Positions 6,189 to 16,102 of a stretch of DNA of 16,102 nt are shown one piece after another. Numbering within the stretch: the stretch's first letter is position 1; each line of letters opens with the position of its first letter. The stretch is from contig JAJPEO010000230.1 in the NCBI GenBank assembly GCA_021166815.1, forward strand, positions 1-16,102, read 5' to 3'. The position numbers and the translations under genes are program-made. Under the pieces are notes generated by a model. It worked only from the letters and a program-made list of their open reading frames with translations. It made no database searches and had not been told where the DNA came from. This DNA is from Nocardioides sp. GTDB lineage: Bacteria > Actinomycetota > Actinomycetes > Propionibacteriales > Nocardioidaceae.

Positions 6189-6632
6189 TCAGCGCCGGTT
6201 CCAGTCTGCGCCGGGCGGGCCGGCCTCCAGCCAGGCCTGGAGGCCGGTGAGCGATGCCTCGCTCATGGCCAGCTCCACCGCCACGTCGCGATAGGTGCAC
6301 GACACCACCACGTGCCCCTCGTAGAGCGACACCTCCTCGACGCCCTCCGGCGCCCGGCGCCCGGCGTAGGCGAGGTGGTCGCGATGCCACGACCGCTTCG
6401 GGCGGGCCGAGAGGGAGAAGATGCGGAACCACTCCAGCGAGTCACCGCTGTAGCGGCCGATCCCGAGCAGCCAGCCACGACCCGGATGGGTGGTGCGGGA
6501 GCGAAAGCTCAGCTCGAAGGTGCCGCCGTGCCTGGCGAGCAGGCGCCGCCGCACGATGAGCGCGATGCCGTAGAGCAGCACGACGAGCAGCACCAGCCCG
6601 ACGACGTCGAGCACGAGCTGCCCGAGCGGCAT
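6189..6632 (-). CDS. DUF2550 membrane-anchored protein
   Basis: This 147-residue protein has one N-terminal hydrophobic helix (about residues 6-26, VLDVVGLVLLVVLLYGIALIV) followed by RRRLLARHG and a soluble domain. Sequence marks include GTFELSFR, HPGRGWLLGIGRYSGDSLEWFRIFSLS and RRAPEGVEEVSLYEGHVVV. This is the DUF2550 family, which in actinobacteria lies just downstream of atpC (Rv1312 in M. tuberculosis, from memory). Its function is not known. The N-terminal anchor with arginines after it suggests the domain faces the cytoplasm. ATG 6632 is supported by GGAGGGG 8 bases upstream. The strong hairpin between atpC and this gene means most atp transcripts should stop before it, so it either has its own promoter or depends on read-through; no clear promoter can be read. 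Its stop abuts the stop of the adenosyltransferase gene. Confidence 0.9.
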   Translation of the reverse strand: MPLGQLVLDVVGLVLLVVLLYGIALIVRRRLLARHGGTFELSFRSRTTHPGRGWLLGIGRYSGDSLEWFRIFSLSARPKRSWHRDHLAYAGRRAPEGVEEVSLYEGHVVVSCTYRDVAVELAMSEASLTGLQAWLEAGPPGADWNRR

Positions 6633-6660
6633 AGGCCACCCCTCCGCACCAGAAATGACA

Positions 6661-6694
6661 GTGAGCGCACGGACCGGTCGGTCCGTGCGCTCAC
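6661..6694 (-). terminator. Strong hairpin terminator of the ATP synthase operon
   Basis: GTGAGCGCACGGACC at 6661-6675 pairs perfectly with GGTCCGTGCGCTCAC at 6680-6694, a 15-bp stem with a 4-base GGTC loop. It stands 25 bases after the atpC stop. On the minus strand it is followed by TGTCATTTCTGG, a modest T-rich tail. It is placed correctly to end the atp operon. Because the stem is symmetrical it could also act on the other strand. Confidence 0.85.
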
Positions 6695-6719
6695 CCTAGC
6701 GTCACGCTCGGTGCGAGAC

Positions 6720-7117
6720 TCAGGAAGCCCTCTCCACGGCGCGAACCCGCGCCTCGGCACGACGTACGGCCTCCTGAGCCGCGTCGTCCTGCTCACCCGA
6801 GGCCTTGGCCCGCTCGAGGTCCTGGCGCGCCTTCTCCAGGTCGATCTCGTGCGACATCTCGGCACGCTCGGACAGGATCGACACGCGGTTGTCGGCCACG
6901 GACAGGAAGCCCGCGTCGACGGCGGCGACCCAGGTCTCGCCCTCGGCCGTCTGGACGTCGACGACGCCCTCGATGACCATCGACAGCAGCGGCGAGTGGT
7001 CGGGCAGGATCCCGACGTCACCCTCCGTGGTGCGGGCGATGACCATGGTGGCCTGGCCCGACCAGACGAGCCGGTCGGCAGCGACCAGCTCGACCTGGAG
7101 CAGCTTGTCGGTCGCCA

Positions 7118-7118
<1 letters not shown>
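6720..7118 (-). CDS. atpC: ATP synthase F1 epsilon subunit
   Basis: This 132-residue protein is the epsilon subunit, part of the central stalk. It couples rotation to catalysis and can brake ATP hydrolysis. Residues 1-85 form the beta-barrel domain, with LLQVELVAADRLVWSG, the conserved GDVGILPDHSPLLS at 33-46, and VDAGFLSVADNRVSIL. The rest is a charged helical hairpin (IDLEKARQDLERAKASGE and beyond). The ATG at 7118 overlaps the atpD TGA by one base (TGATG), and this start gives the normal family length; the frame continues upstream only through the end of atpD. It is the last gene of the operon and is followed by the hairpin at 6661-6694. Confidence 0.97.
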
Positions 7119-9528
<2,410 letters not shown>

Positions 9529-9531
9529 GGG

Positions 9532-11172
9532 TCAGCCCCGCTTCTGCTTGACGATCTGCTCCTGCTCGAGCTCGTCCTCGGGAAGCGCCTCGTGCTCCTC
9601 ACGGCCAGCCTTGATCGACTGCCCGTCGGAGGTCTCGAACTGGTCGAGGAAGGCGTCGTAGGCCTTGGCGACCTCGGCCTCCGTGGAGTCCTCGAACTTC
9701 AGGGACTCACGGATGCCGGCGAGGATGCCCTCGTGCGAGCGGCGCAGGTAGTCGAGGAACTCGTGCTCGAAGCGCAGGACGTCCTCGGTCGGGACCCGGT
9801 CGAGGCGGCCGCTGGTGCCCAGCCACAGGGAGACGGTCATCTCCTCGAGCGGGTACGGCGAGTACTGCGGCTGCTTGAGCAGGGCCATCAGGCGCTGACC
9901 ACGGTCGAGCTGCTGGCGCGAGGCCGCGTCGAGGTCCGACGCGAACATGGCGAACGCCTCCATCGCGCGGAACTGGGCCAGGTCGACCTTGAGCGAGCCG
10001 GTGACGGCCTTCATCGCCTTGGTCATGGCCGAGCCACCCACGCGCGAGACCGAGACACCCACGTCGATGGCGGGGCGCTGGTTGGCCGCGAAGAGGTCGG
10101 ACTGCAGGAAGATCTGGCCGTCCGTGATCGAGATGACGTTGGTCGGGATGAACGCCGAGACGTCGTTGGCCTTGGTCTCAACGATCGGCAGGCCGGTCAT
10201 CGAGCCCTTGCCCATCTCGTCGGAGAGCTTGGCGCAGCGCTCCAGCAGGCGGGAGTGCAGGTAGAAGACGTCACCCGGGTAGGCCTCGCGGCCCGGCGGG
10301 CGACGCAGCAGCAGCGACACGGCGCGGTATGCCTCGGCCTGCTTGGTCAGGTCGTCGAACACGATGAGGACGTGCTTGCCGGCGTACATCCAGTGCTGGC
10401 CGATGGCCGAGCCGGCGTAGGGGGCGAGGTACTTGAAGCCCGCCGAGTCGGACGCCGGGGAGGCCACGATCGTCGTGTACTCGAGGGCGCCGGCCTCCTC
10501 GAGGGCACCGCGCACCGAGGCGATGGTGGAGCCCTTCTGGCCGATGGCGACGTAGATGCAGCGCACCTGCTTGTCGGGGTCGCCCGACTCCCAGTTGGCC
10601 TTCTGGTTGATGATCGTGTCGATCGCGATCGTGGTCTTGCCGGTCGCGCGGTCACCGATGATGAGCTGTCGCTGGCCGCGGCCGATCGGCGTCAGGGCGT
10701 CGATGGCCTTGATACCGGTGGCGAGCGGCTCGTGCACGGACTTGCGGACCATCACGCCGGGGGCCTGGAGCTCGAGGGCGCGACGGCCGTCGGTCTCGAT
10801 GTCGCCCAGACCGTCGATCGGGGTGCCGAGCGGGTCGACCACGCGGCCGAGGTAGCCCTCGCCCACCGGGACCGAGAGGATCTCGCCGGTACGGCGGACC
10901 GCCTGGCCCTCCTCGATCTTGTCGAAGTCACCGAGGACGACGACACCGATCTCGCGGGTGTCGAGGTTCAGGGCGATGCCCAGCGTGCCGTCCTCGAACT
11001 CGAGCAGCTCGTTGGCCATGACCGAGGGCAGCCCGCTGACGCGCGCGATGCCGTCACCAGCCTCGGCGACGGTGCCGACCTCTTCCTTGGTCGCCGACTC
11101 GGGCTTGTAGTCGGACACGAAGCGCTGCAGCGCGTCCCGGATCTCGTCCGGACGGATCGAAAGCTCCGTCAT
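9532..11172 (-). CDS. atpA: ATP synthase F1 alpha subunit with a charged C-terminal extension
   Basis: This 546-residue protein is the non-catalytic nucleotide-binding subunit of F1. It has the Walker A sequence GDRATGKT at 173-180; the fourth residue is Ala where E. coli has Gln. It has [26 protein letters not shown], including the arginine finger region [11 protein letters not shown] and [14 protein letters not shown]. It is over 30 residues longer than the 513-residue E. coli protein because of a highly charged tail from about residue 512 ([20 protein letters not shown] and onward, ending KQKRG). Mycobacteria have an alpha C-terminal extension of similar length that inhibits ATPase activity. 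AGGTGA stands about 6 bases before the ATG at 11172, which supports this start. A 53-base gap separates it from atpH and 3 bases from atpG. Confidence 0.98.
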   Translation of the reverse strand: MTELSIRPDEIRDALQRFVSDYKPESATKEEVGTVAEAGDGIARVSGLPSVMANELLEFEDGTLGIALNLDTREIGVVVLGDFDKIEEGQAVRRTGEILSVPVGEGYLGRVVDPLGTPIDGLGDIETDGRRALELQAPGVMVRKSVHEPLATGIKAIDALTPIGRGQRQLIIGDRATGKTTIAIDTIINQKANWESGDPDKQVRCIYVAIGQKGSTIASVRGALEEAGALEYTTIVASPASDSAGFKYLAPYAGSAIGQHWMYAGKHVLIVFDDLTKQAEAYRAVSLLLRRPPGREAYPGDVFYLHSRLLERCAKLSDEMGKGSMTGLPIVETKANDVSAFIPTNVISITDGQIFLQSDLFAANQRPAIDVGVSVSRVGGSAMTKAMKAVTGSLKVDLAQFRAMEAFAMFASDLDAASRQQLDRGQRLMALLKQPQYSPYPLEEMTVSLWLGTSGRLDRVPTEDVLRFEHEFLDYLRRSHEGILAGIRESLKFEDSTEAEVAKAYDAFLDQFETSDGQSIKAGREEHEALPEDELEQEQIVKQKRG

Positions 11173-11225
11173 TTCATCTCACCTGTTCTCTGCTCGAAGA
11201 TTCGAAAGTCTTGATGGGCGCGGGC

Positions 11226-12019
11226 TCAGCCGGCCAGCTTGCGACGGGCGTCGTCGAGTCGGCTGGAGACCGTCCCGTCGATCACCTCGTCACCGATCTC
11301 GACCCGGATGCCGCCGATGACGTCGGGGTCGACCACGACGCTGAGGCTGACCTCACGGCCGTACGTGCGCGCGAGCGCGTCAACGAGGCGCTGTCGGTCG
11401 GCGTCGGCCAGCGGCCGCGCCACGCGGACGACCGCCAGGCTCTGGTTGCGGACGTCTGCAGCGACCTTCTGGTAGTCGGCCAGTGCGACCCCCACCGTGC
11501 GGTGGCTGCCGGACAGGGCCTGCTGGGCCAGCACGACCGTCGCCGGGAGCGCCTTGGAGCCCACCAGGTCACGCACGAGCGCTGCCTTGTCGGCACGCGA
11601 GCGCACCGGGTCGGACAGCGCGTCGCGCAGGTCGGGGTTGTCCTTGACGACCTGGCCGAAGGCGAAAAGCTCGTCCTCGAGCCGCTCTGCGTCGTCACCG
11701 GCCGAGCGCACCACCGAGACGACTCCGAGACGCTCGAGGGAGTCGGCCAGGTCACGGCTGGCCGTCCAGCGCTGCGCGACCGCGGTGGTGACGACGACCA
11801 GGGAGTCGTCGTGCACCTTGCCGCTCAGCACCGACCGGAGCAGGTCGGCCTTCGCCTCGCCGTCGACCGAGTGGTCGGTGGCGACGCGGCGCAGGCCGCC
11901 CTCGGCACGGAGGAGGTCCGCCACGGCGAACAGGTCCTCGCCCACGGTGCCCGCGGTGCCGGAGCCCGGAAGGGCTGCGGCAACCGCGGCGTAGGCGTCT
12001 GCTGACGCTCCTCGCAACA

Positions 12020-12020
<1 letters not shown>
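11226..12020 (-). CDS. atpH: ATP synthase F1 delta subunit, long actinobacterial form
   Basis: This 264-residue protein is the delta subunit, which joins the peripheral stalk to the top of F1. The C-terminal part is typical: LADADRQRLVDALARTYGRE, then VDPDVIGGIRVEIGDEVIDG and the final SSRLDDARRKLAG. It is about 90 residues longer than E. coli delta, as in Streptomyces and relatives. Unlike in mycobacteria it is not fused to a second b-type domain: it has no membrane helix, and a separate b subunit is encoded just upstream. The ATG at 12020 overlaps the atpF TGA by one base (TGATG), which points to coupled translation. Confidence in the assignment is high. Confidence 0.96.
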
Positions 12021-12607
<587 letters not shown>

Positions 12608-12814
12608 TCACTTGACGACGAAGGCGAGGGCGATGCCGATGATGGCAAGGGCCTCGGCGAGCGCGAAGCCCAGGATGGCGATCGGCTGGAGGCGGCTCTG
12701 CGCCTCGGGCTGGCGGGCCACACCGTTGATGTAGGCGGCGAAGATGAGGCCGATGGCAAGACCCGGACCCACGGTCGCGAGGCCGTATCCGAGCATGTTG
12801 AGAGAGCCAGTCAC
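12608..12814 (-). CDS. atpE: ATP synthase F0 c subunit (proteolipid ring)
   Basis: This 68-residue protein has the c-subunit hairpin: helix 1 (about 8-31, [18 protein letters not shown]), the polar loop RQPE at 34-37, and helix 2 with the ion-carrying Glu54 in [11 protein letters not shown]. The residues around Glu54 lack the polar partners of sodium-binding rings, so it should carry protons. The start is GTG at 12814, supported by AAGGAAG 6 bases upstream; an internal ATG at codon 7 is less likely because it lacks a ribosome binding site and would shorten helix 1. Compared with M. tuberculosis, Ile21 stands where Asp28 lies. The strong ribosome binding site and the 111-base gap upstream fit the need for many copies of c per enzyme. 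Confidence 0.96.
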   Translation of the reverse strand: MTGSLNMLGYGLATVGPGLAIGLIFAAYINGVARQPEAQSRLQPIAILGFALAEALAIIGIALAFVVK

Positions 12815-12900
12815 GGCTTCTTCCTTTCGTTTGTCCCCGGCACCGGTGTGCCCGAGGGTTTCTCTACTGGTGGTGAATCAGCTGGGTGTTGCGTTGTGCC

Positions 12901-12921
12901 CCGGGGCCGCTCGGGCCCCGG
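12901..12921 (-). promoter_or_regulatory. Hairpin between atpB and atpE
   Basis: CCGGGGCC at 12901-12908 pairs exactly with GGCCCCGG at 12914-12921 around a 5-base loop, beginning 4 bases after the atpB stop. No T-rich tail follows, so it is not a standard terminator. It could halt some polymerases or act as an mRNA end-stabiliser or processing site that lets atpE be expressed at another level than atpB. It lies within a 111-base gap (12815-12925), the largest in the operon; I see nothing else certain in that gap apart from the atpE ribosome binding site. Confidence 0.45.
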
Positions 12922-12925
12922 AAGA

Positions 12926-13762
12926 TCAGTGCTCCTCGACCAGGGCGGAGGAGATGTACATGGCGGTCAGCAGGACGAACACGTAGGCCTGCAGGGCCAT
13001 GACCAGGAGCTCGAGGGTGCTGACGAGCAGGAACATCACCCACGAGAGCGGTCCGGCGAGCATCGTCGGGAGCTCGGTCTCGAAGAGGAGGTACTCGCCG
13101 CCGAGCGCGAACAGGATCAGCAGCATGTGGCCGGCGAACATGTTGGCGAACAGACGCAGGGCCAGCGTGACCGGGCGGACGATGATGTTGGAGAAGAACT
13201 CCAGCGGGATCAGCAGGAGCAGGATCGCGCCCGAGACGCCGCCGGGAACCGTCTGCAGCTTGACGTAGTTGACGAAGCCGTGGCGCTTGATGCCGACGCC
13301 GTTGTAGACCAGCCAGCTCAAGATGGCCAGCGAGTAGGCGATGCCGACGCGGGAGAACGTGGGGAACTGGATTCCCGGGACCATCCCGAACAGGTTGTTG
13401 AACAGGATGAAGAAGAACAGCGCGACGAGGTAGGGCACGAACCGCATGAAGTCGTGGCTGCCGATGATGTCGCGGGCCAGACCGTTGCGCACGAAGCTGT
13501 AGCTCGCCTCGCCGATGAACTGGAACCGGCTCGGCACCATGGCGCGCTGGCGGATCGAGGAGTAGAGGAACGCGAAGACGAGGACCACGGAGAGGGCCAG
13601 CAGGAGCATCGGCTTGGTCACGCCGGCGTACATCGTCTCGCCGAGGAAGCCGAACGTCGGAGCGGTCTCCTGCGTGTAGCCGACCGGCGGGAGGTTGAAG
13701 TCTCCCGGACCGGGAGGAGTGAAGCCCTCCGCGCGGATCGCAGCGCTCGCGATGATGCTCAC
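12926..13762 (-). CDS. atpB: ATP synthase F0 a subunit
   Basis: This 278-residue membrane protein forms the proton half-channels next to the c ring. The key arginine is Arg203 in LALRLFANMFAGHMLL, and Gln258 in LVMALQAYVFVLLTAMYI matches the other conserved polar site in the last helix. Further marks are FQFIGEASYSFVRN, PYLVALFFFILFNNLFGMVPG and LIPLEFFSNIIVRPVT. The frame is open another 39 codons upstream, but that stretch is antisense-like, arginine-rich and overlaps the previous gene. GTG at 13762 is therefore chosen: it has AGGAG 8 bases upstream and a GTGA overlap of 4 bases with the preceding stop. The N-terminal 45 residues are periplasmic-looking and of usual length. Five or more membrane helices are present. 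Confidence 0.96.
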   Translation of the reverse strand: MSIIASAAIRAEGFTPPGPGDFNLPPVGYTQETAPTFGFLGETMYAGVTKPMLLLALSVVLVFAFLYSSIRQRAMVPSRFQFIGEASYSFVRNGLARDIIGSHDFMRFVPYLVALFFFILFNNLFGMVPGIQFPTFSRVGIAYSLAILSWLVYNGVGIKRHGFVNYVKLQTVPGGVSGAILLLLIPLEFFSNIIVRPVTLALRLFANMFAGHMLLILFALGGEYLLFETELPTMLAGPLSWVMFLLVSTLELLVMALQAYVFVLLTAMYISSALVEEH

Positions 13763-14022
13763 CTGGTGTCTCCTGTGTCGTGCTCGGAAGGCTTGTTGAA
13801 CCTGTTCCACGTCATGTAGATGCCCAGCGCGGCGCCGACGATGATGCCGACGGCCACCAGCCACGAGGTCCCCAGCCAACGGTCAGCGGCCCACCCGAGG
13901 AATCCGTAGAACAGCACGCCGGAAGTGATGTATCCGAACGCCTGCCAGGGATCTCCGGCGGGCTCGACCGAAGGGGTGTCGTGGTCGGGCATCGCGCTGC
14001 GCACACTAGCAGCCGTGGTCAT
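13759..14022 (-). CDS. AtpZ/AtpI-family two-helix protein
   Basis: This 87-residue protein has two membrane helices, at about 28-47 (FGYITSGVLFYGFLGWAADR) and 52-70 (TSWLVAVGIIVGAALGIYM), with a polar N-terminus and a short hydrophilic tail. This matches the small AtpZ/AtpI (ATPase gene 1) proteins found at the head of many atp operons. Such proteins are thought to help c-ring assembly or ion supply. The ATG at 14022 forms an ATGA overlap with the gene before it and has a perfect GGAGGTGA 6-7 bases upstream, which rules out the internal ATG at codon 11. Its own stop overlaps the atpB GTG. The family call is good; the exact role is inferred. Confidence 0.88.
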   Translation of the reverse strand: MTTAASVRSAMPDHDTPSVEPAGDPWQAFGYITSGVLFYGFLGWAADRWLGTSWLVAVGIIVGAALGIYMTWNRFNKPSEHDTGDTR

Positions 14023-14477
14023 GACCGCTCACCTCCGGGCCGGGGTGAGACAGGCAGGTCGTAGGCCGGGATGCGCAGGCGGGTGTAGAGCCAGGTGTGG
14101 ACCGTGATCCAGGTCAGGGTCACCGCCGTCAGGGCGGCTGCGAACCATCCGCGGGCGAACTCCTCGCGGGGCAGTGCGGCGTCGTGGATGGCCACGGCGA
14201 CCAGGGCCAGCAGCAGCACCTGCAGGACGAAGGTCAGCAGCGCGATGAGGAGCGAGGCGCCGGGCATCACGCCCGCCACCGCGTTGACCACGGCCGTGCT
14301 CACCACGAGCACCGCCAGGGCCAGCGATCCGCCCGCGAGGGCACCGGTCAGGCCGCCCTGCTGCGCGAGCAGTCCCCCGGCAAGCGCGAGGGCGCCGATG
14401 ACCACGAGTCCTGCAGTCGCCGAACCGAGGAGCGGGGAGGCACCGCGGCGGTGCTCCTGCTTCGACTCGGTCGTCAT
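14019..14477 (-). CDS. atpI: ATP synthase protein I-like four-helix membrane protein
   Basis: This 152-residue protein has a charged N-terminus (MTTESKQEHRRG), then four hydrophobic segments at about 18-38, 42-66, 72-97 and 108-130, and a polar tail. Size, topology and place as the first gene of the atp operon fit the ATP synthase protein I group (UncI/AtpI), thought to assist c-ring assembly. The sequence match to the family is weak, as usual for these proteins. The ATG at 14477 has no ribosome binding site. A TAGAAC hexamer 8 bases upstream and a CRP-like site further up suggest that transcription starts right at the gene, giving a leaderless mRNA. The stop overlaps the ATG of the next gene. 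Confidence 0.8.
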   Translation of the reverse strand: MTTESKQEHRRGASPLLGSATAGLVVIGALALAGGLLAQQGGLTGALAGGSLALAVLVVSTAVVNAVAGVMPGASLLIALLTFVLQVLLLALVAVAIHDAALPREEFARGWFAAALTAVTLTWITVHTWLYTRLRIPAYDLPVSPRPGGERS

Positions 14478-14485
14478 GGTCGGCC

Positions 14486-14491
14486 GTTCTA
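14486..14491 (-). promoter_or_regulatory. Probable -10 element (TAGAAC) of the atp operon
   Basis: TAGAAC on the minus strand lies 8 bases before the atpI ATG. It fits TAN-A-like actinobacterial -10 elements only partly, since the last base is C. It would place the transcript start 0-2 bases before the ATG. No TTGACA-like -35 is seen; the region where it would be is next to the CRP-like site, as in activator-dependent promoters. Confidence 0.35.
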
Positions 14492-14511
14492 CGAGGGGTC
14501 GGTCACGCGCT

Positions 14512-14527
14512 CGTGAAAGTTATCACA
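14512..14527. promoter_or_regulatory. CRP/GlxR-like binding site upstream of the atp operon
   Basis: CGTGAAAGTTATCACA matches the TGTGA-N6-TCACA consensus of CRP-family regulators at 9 of 10 positions; only the first T is C. Actinobacterial CRP and GlxR use this consensus. It lies in the 58-base gap between the wecA stop and the atpI start. Its centre is 40-42 bases upstream of the start inferred from the -10 element, the classic position for an activator that touches RNA polymerase. Confidence 0.6.
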
Positions 14528-14535
14528 AGGGCGGA

Positions 14536-15720
14536 TCAGGCCGGAAAATCCGGACCACCGCTCCCCTGCTCCAGCTCGGCGTGCTCCGGGAGCCCCGTGT
14601 TGCCCAGGCCCGTCTTGCGGGGCCGGTGCAGGATCGGGAGGACGAACGTCATGACGACGGCGAAGGCGAGCATGGCGCCGAGCCCCCACCACACGGCAGG
14701 CCCGCGGTAGAGGCTCATCAGCACCGCCCCGGTGGCCAACAACCCGGCCCAGATCCACATGATGAACACCGCACGGCGCTGGGAGTGGCCGATCTCCAGG
14801 AGGCGGTGGTGGAGGTGCTGCTTGTCGGGGCTGAACGGCGAGCGTCCGGCGCGGGTGCGGCGTACGACCGCCAGCACGAGGTCGATCATGGGCACCATGA
14901 GCAGCGACACCGGGAGCATCACGGGCATCACGGTGACGAAGAAGCTGTTGCCGGAGCTGCTGATCGCGTTGCTGTCGAACTGACCGGTGAGGGTCAGGGT
15001 GCTGGCCGAGAGGACCAGGCCGATCAGCATGGAGCCCGAGTCGCCCATGAACAGTCGGGCCGGATGGAAGTTGTGAGGCAGGAAGCCCGCGCACGCGCCG
15101 GCCAGGGCGGCGCTGAGGAAGGCTCCGGTGGTCGCCAGGGTGAGGTTGTTCTGCGACGAGAGGATGTAGCAGAACAGGAAGTAGGCCAGCGCCCCGATGC
15201 CGACCACGCCCGCCGCGAGCCCGTCGAGGCCGTCGACGAAGTTGACCGCGTTGATGGTGCCGATGACCACGAGCAGGGTCAGGACGGTGGCCTGGGCGTC
15301 GTCGAGGGAGAACTGGGTGCCGTCGGGCCCCGGGAAGTAGTAGAACCGCACGCCCTGCCAGACCAGCAGGCCGACCACCAGCAGCTGCCCACCGAACTTG
15401 GTGAGCGCGTCGATGTCGAAGATGTCGTCGAGCACCCCGAGGGCGCACACCAGTGCACCGGCCAGCAGCACCGTCCCCGCGTCCTGGAAGACGAACTCGT
15501 CGCTGCGCGAGAGGAACGGCAGCTGCACCGCGACGACGTACGCCGCCAGCAGCCCACCCAGCATCGCCAGCCCCCCGAGGTAGGGGATGGGCGTCGCGTG
15601 GACGTCCCGGTCGCGGACCGCGGCGACCGCGCCCGTGCGCAGGGCGATCTCACGGGCGATCACCGTGAGGAGGTAGGTGACGACCAGCGCCACCAGGAAG
15701 ACGAGGAGGTACTCGCGCAT
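14536..15720 (-). CDS. wecA: WecA-type undecaprenyl-phosphate sugar-1-phosphate transferase
   Basis: This protein of 394 residues is a polytopic membrane enzyme of the MraY/WecA family. It joins a UDP-activated amino-sugar phosphate, usually GlcNAc-1-phosphate, to a polyprenyl phosphate on the inner face of the membrane, starting cell-wall polymer or linkage-unit synthesis. Motifs in order are the DD pair in GVLDDIFDID at about 98-104, NAVNFVDGLDGLA at about 156-168, and FMGDSGSMLIG at about 223-233. Then comes the HLHH motif in DKQHLHHRLLEIG at about 298-310, typical of WecA rather than MraY. Ten or so membrane helices are visible. The ATG at 15720 overlaps the Sua5 stop by one base (TGATG), with GAGGG just upstream. 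From memory, the Sua5-WecA-atpI order is the same as Rv1301-Rv1303 in M. tuberculosis. The sugar specificity is inferred. Confidence 0.93.
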   Translation of the reverse strand: MREYLLVFLVALVVTYLLTVIAREIALRTGAVAAVRDRDVHATPIPYLGGLAMLGGLLAAYVVAVQLPFLSRSDEFVFQDAGTVLLAGALVCALGVLDDIFDIDALTKFGGQLLVVGLLVWQGVRFYYFPGPDGTQFSLDDAQATVLTLLVVIGTINAVNFVDGLDGLAAGVVGIGALAYFLFCYILSSQNNLTLATTGAFLSAALAGACAGFLPHNFHPARLFMGDSGSMLIGLVLSASTLTLTGQFDSNAISSSGNSFFVTVMPVMLPVSLLMVPMIDLVLAVVRRTRAGRSPFSPDKQHLHHRLLEIGHSQRRAVFIMWIWAGLLATGAVLMSLYRGPAVWWGLGAMLAFAVVMTFVLPILHRPRKTGLGNTGLPEHAELEQGSGGPDFPA

Positions 15721-16102
15721 CAGCCCTCGTCCGCGACCGTGAGTCCCAGGGGTTCGAGGGTGGCGTCGAGGTCGGCGAGCGACAGCGCGCCACGTCGCAG
15801 CACCCGAGGCACCTCGCCCGTGGCGTCGATGATGGTCGAGGCCTCGCCTCCCCGCGCCGGGCCGGCGTCGATGATCACCGACACCGCGTCGCCGAGCATC
15901 TGCTCCGCGCCGTCGGCGTCCACGGCGGCCGGGCGACCCGAGATGTTGGCCGAGCTCACCGCCAGGGGTCCGGTCCGCTCGAGCACCGCCAGGGCGACCT
16001 CGTCGTCGGGCATGCGCACCGCCACGGTCCCGCGCGTCTCGCCCAGGTCCCACATCAGGGAGGGCTGCTGGCGCACGACGATGGTCAAGGGCCCGGGCCA
16101 GT
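15720..16102 (-). CDS. Threonylcarbamoyl-AMP synthase (Sua5/YrdC/TsaC), N-terminus outside the window
   Basis: The minus-strand frame is open from the right edge to TGA at 15720, giving the C-terminal 126 codons or so. The first residues in view are WPGPLTIVV, the well-known Sua5 motif, so the TTG that opens the frame downstream of it is internal and not a start. Other marks are TVAVRMPDDEVAL, LAVSSANISGRPAAVDADGA and a late STIIDATGEVPRVLRRGALS, all typical of the YrdC domain. The enzyme makes threonylcarbamoyl-AMP from threonine, bicarbonate and ATP for the t6A modification of ANN-decoding tRNAs. No extra Sua5-type C-terminal domain follows the YrdC core; only about 20 residues come after it, so this is the short form. 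It overlaps wecA by one base. Confidence 0.94.
   Translation of the reverse strand, partial: WPGPLTIVVRQQPSLMWDLGETRGTVAVRMPDDEVALAVLERTGPLAVSSANISGRPAAVDADGAEQMLGDAVSVIIDAGPARGGEASTIIDATGEVPRVLRRGALSLADLDATLEPLGLTVADEG

Noticed and set aside
12839..12852. GGCAC-CGGT-GTGCC hairpin before atpE.
   Set aside because: The 5-bp stem is too short to stand out in DNA of this GC content, and it is weaker than the hairpin after atpB.
12848..13819. A 323-codon, Glu- and Gln-rich open frame on the plus strand opposite atpB.
   Set aside because: It mirrors the membrane helices of the a subunit (hydrophobic codons read in reverse give charged residues); no ribosome binding site or family match.
13763..13879. 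A 39-codon N-terminal extension of atpB.
   Set aside because: It is Arg- and His-rich, overlaps the preceding gene and lacks a ribosome binding site; GTG 13762 has AGGAG and a GTGA overlap.

Overview
The window is a 16.1 kb piece of a very GC-rich chromosome, almost certainly from an actinobacterium. The best fit is a Nocardioides-like member of the Propionibacteriales. The evidence is the NucS mismatch endonuclease, a DUF2550 gene directly beyond atpC, a long separate delta subunit of ATP synthase with no mycobacterial b-delta fusion, and a fused MeaA-type B12 mutase. The order Sua5 - WecA - atpI - atpBEFHAGDC - DUF2550 - PduO-type adenosyltransferase, with nucS further on, is one I remember from actinobacteria including Mycobacterium tuberculosis, so this is mostly conserved chromosome. 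I see no mobile element, tRNA, rRNA, CRISPR array or phage gene, and no stretch over 300 bases lacks a gene.

Left part (1-6191). A GNAT acetyltransferase (minus, cut by the edge) and nucS (plus) diverge from a 45-base gap. A DUF952 protein with a C-terminal membrane helix overlaps the nucS stop. Facing it on the minus strand is the series STAS protein -> meaA mutase -> D-amino-acid oxidase -> a small protein that looks like a catalytically dead histidine phosphatase. A 215-base gap, holding a perfect 17-bp dyad, separates the STAS gene from a divergent cob(I)alamin adenosyltransferase. The adenosyltransferase makes the adenosylcobalamin that the mutase needs, so these two genes are a functional pair.

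Right part (6189-16102), all on the minus strand. Sua5 (tRNA t6A synthesis, N-terminus missing) and a WecA-type polyprenyl-phosphate sugar-phosphate transferase come first. They are followed by the ATP synthase operon: two small membrane assembly proteins, then a, c, b, delta, alpha, gamma, beta and epsilon. The operon ends in a 15-bp perfect hairpin, with the DUF2550 gene beyond it. The genes are tightly coupled, with many 1-4 base overlaps. The exceptions are a 111-base gap with a hairpin between atpB and atpE and a 53-base gap before atpA.

No wholly new defence or metabolic system is evident. The points most worth a second look are: a CRP/GlxR-like site placed about -41 from a likely leaderless start of the atp operon; repeated TANNNT-N7-start codon signatures of leaderless transcription at four other genes; the perfect dyad between the STAS and adenosyltransferase genes; the coupling of nucS to a membrane-anchored DUF952 protein; the dead-phosphatase-like partner of the oxidase; and the alpha and gamma subunit extensions resembling those that suppress ATP hydrolysis in mycobacteria.
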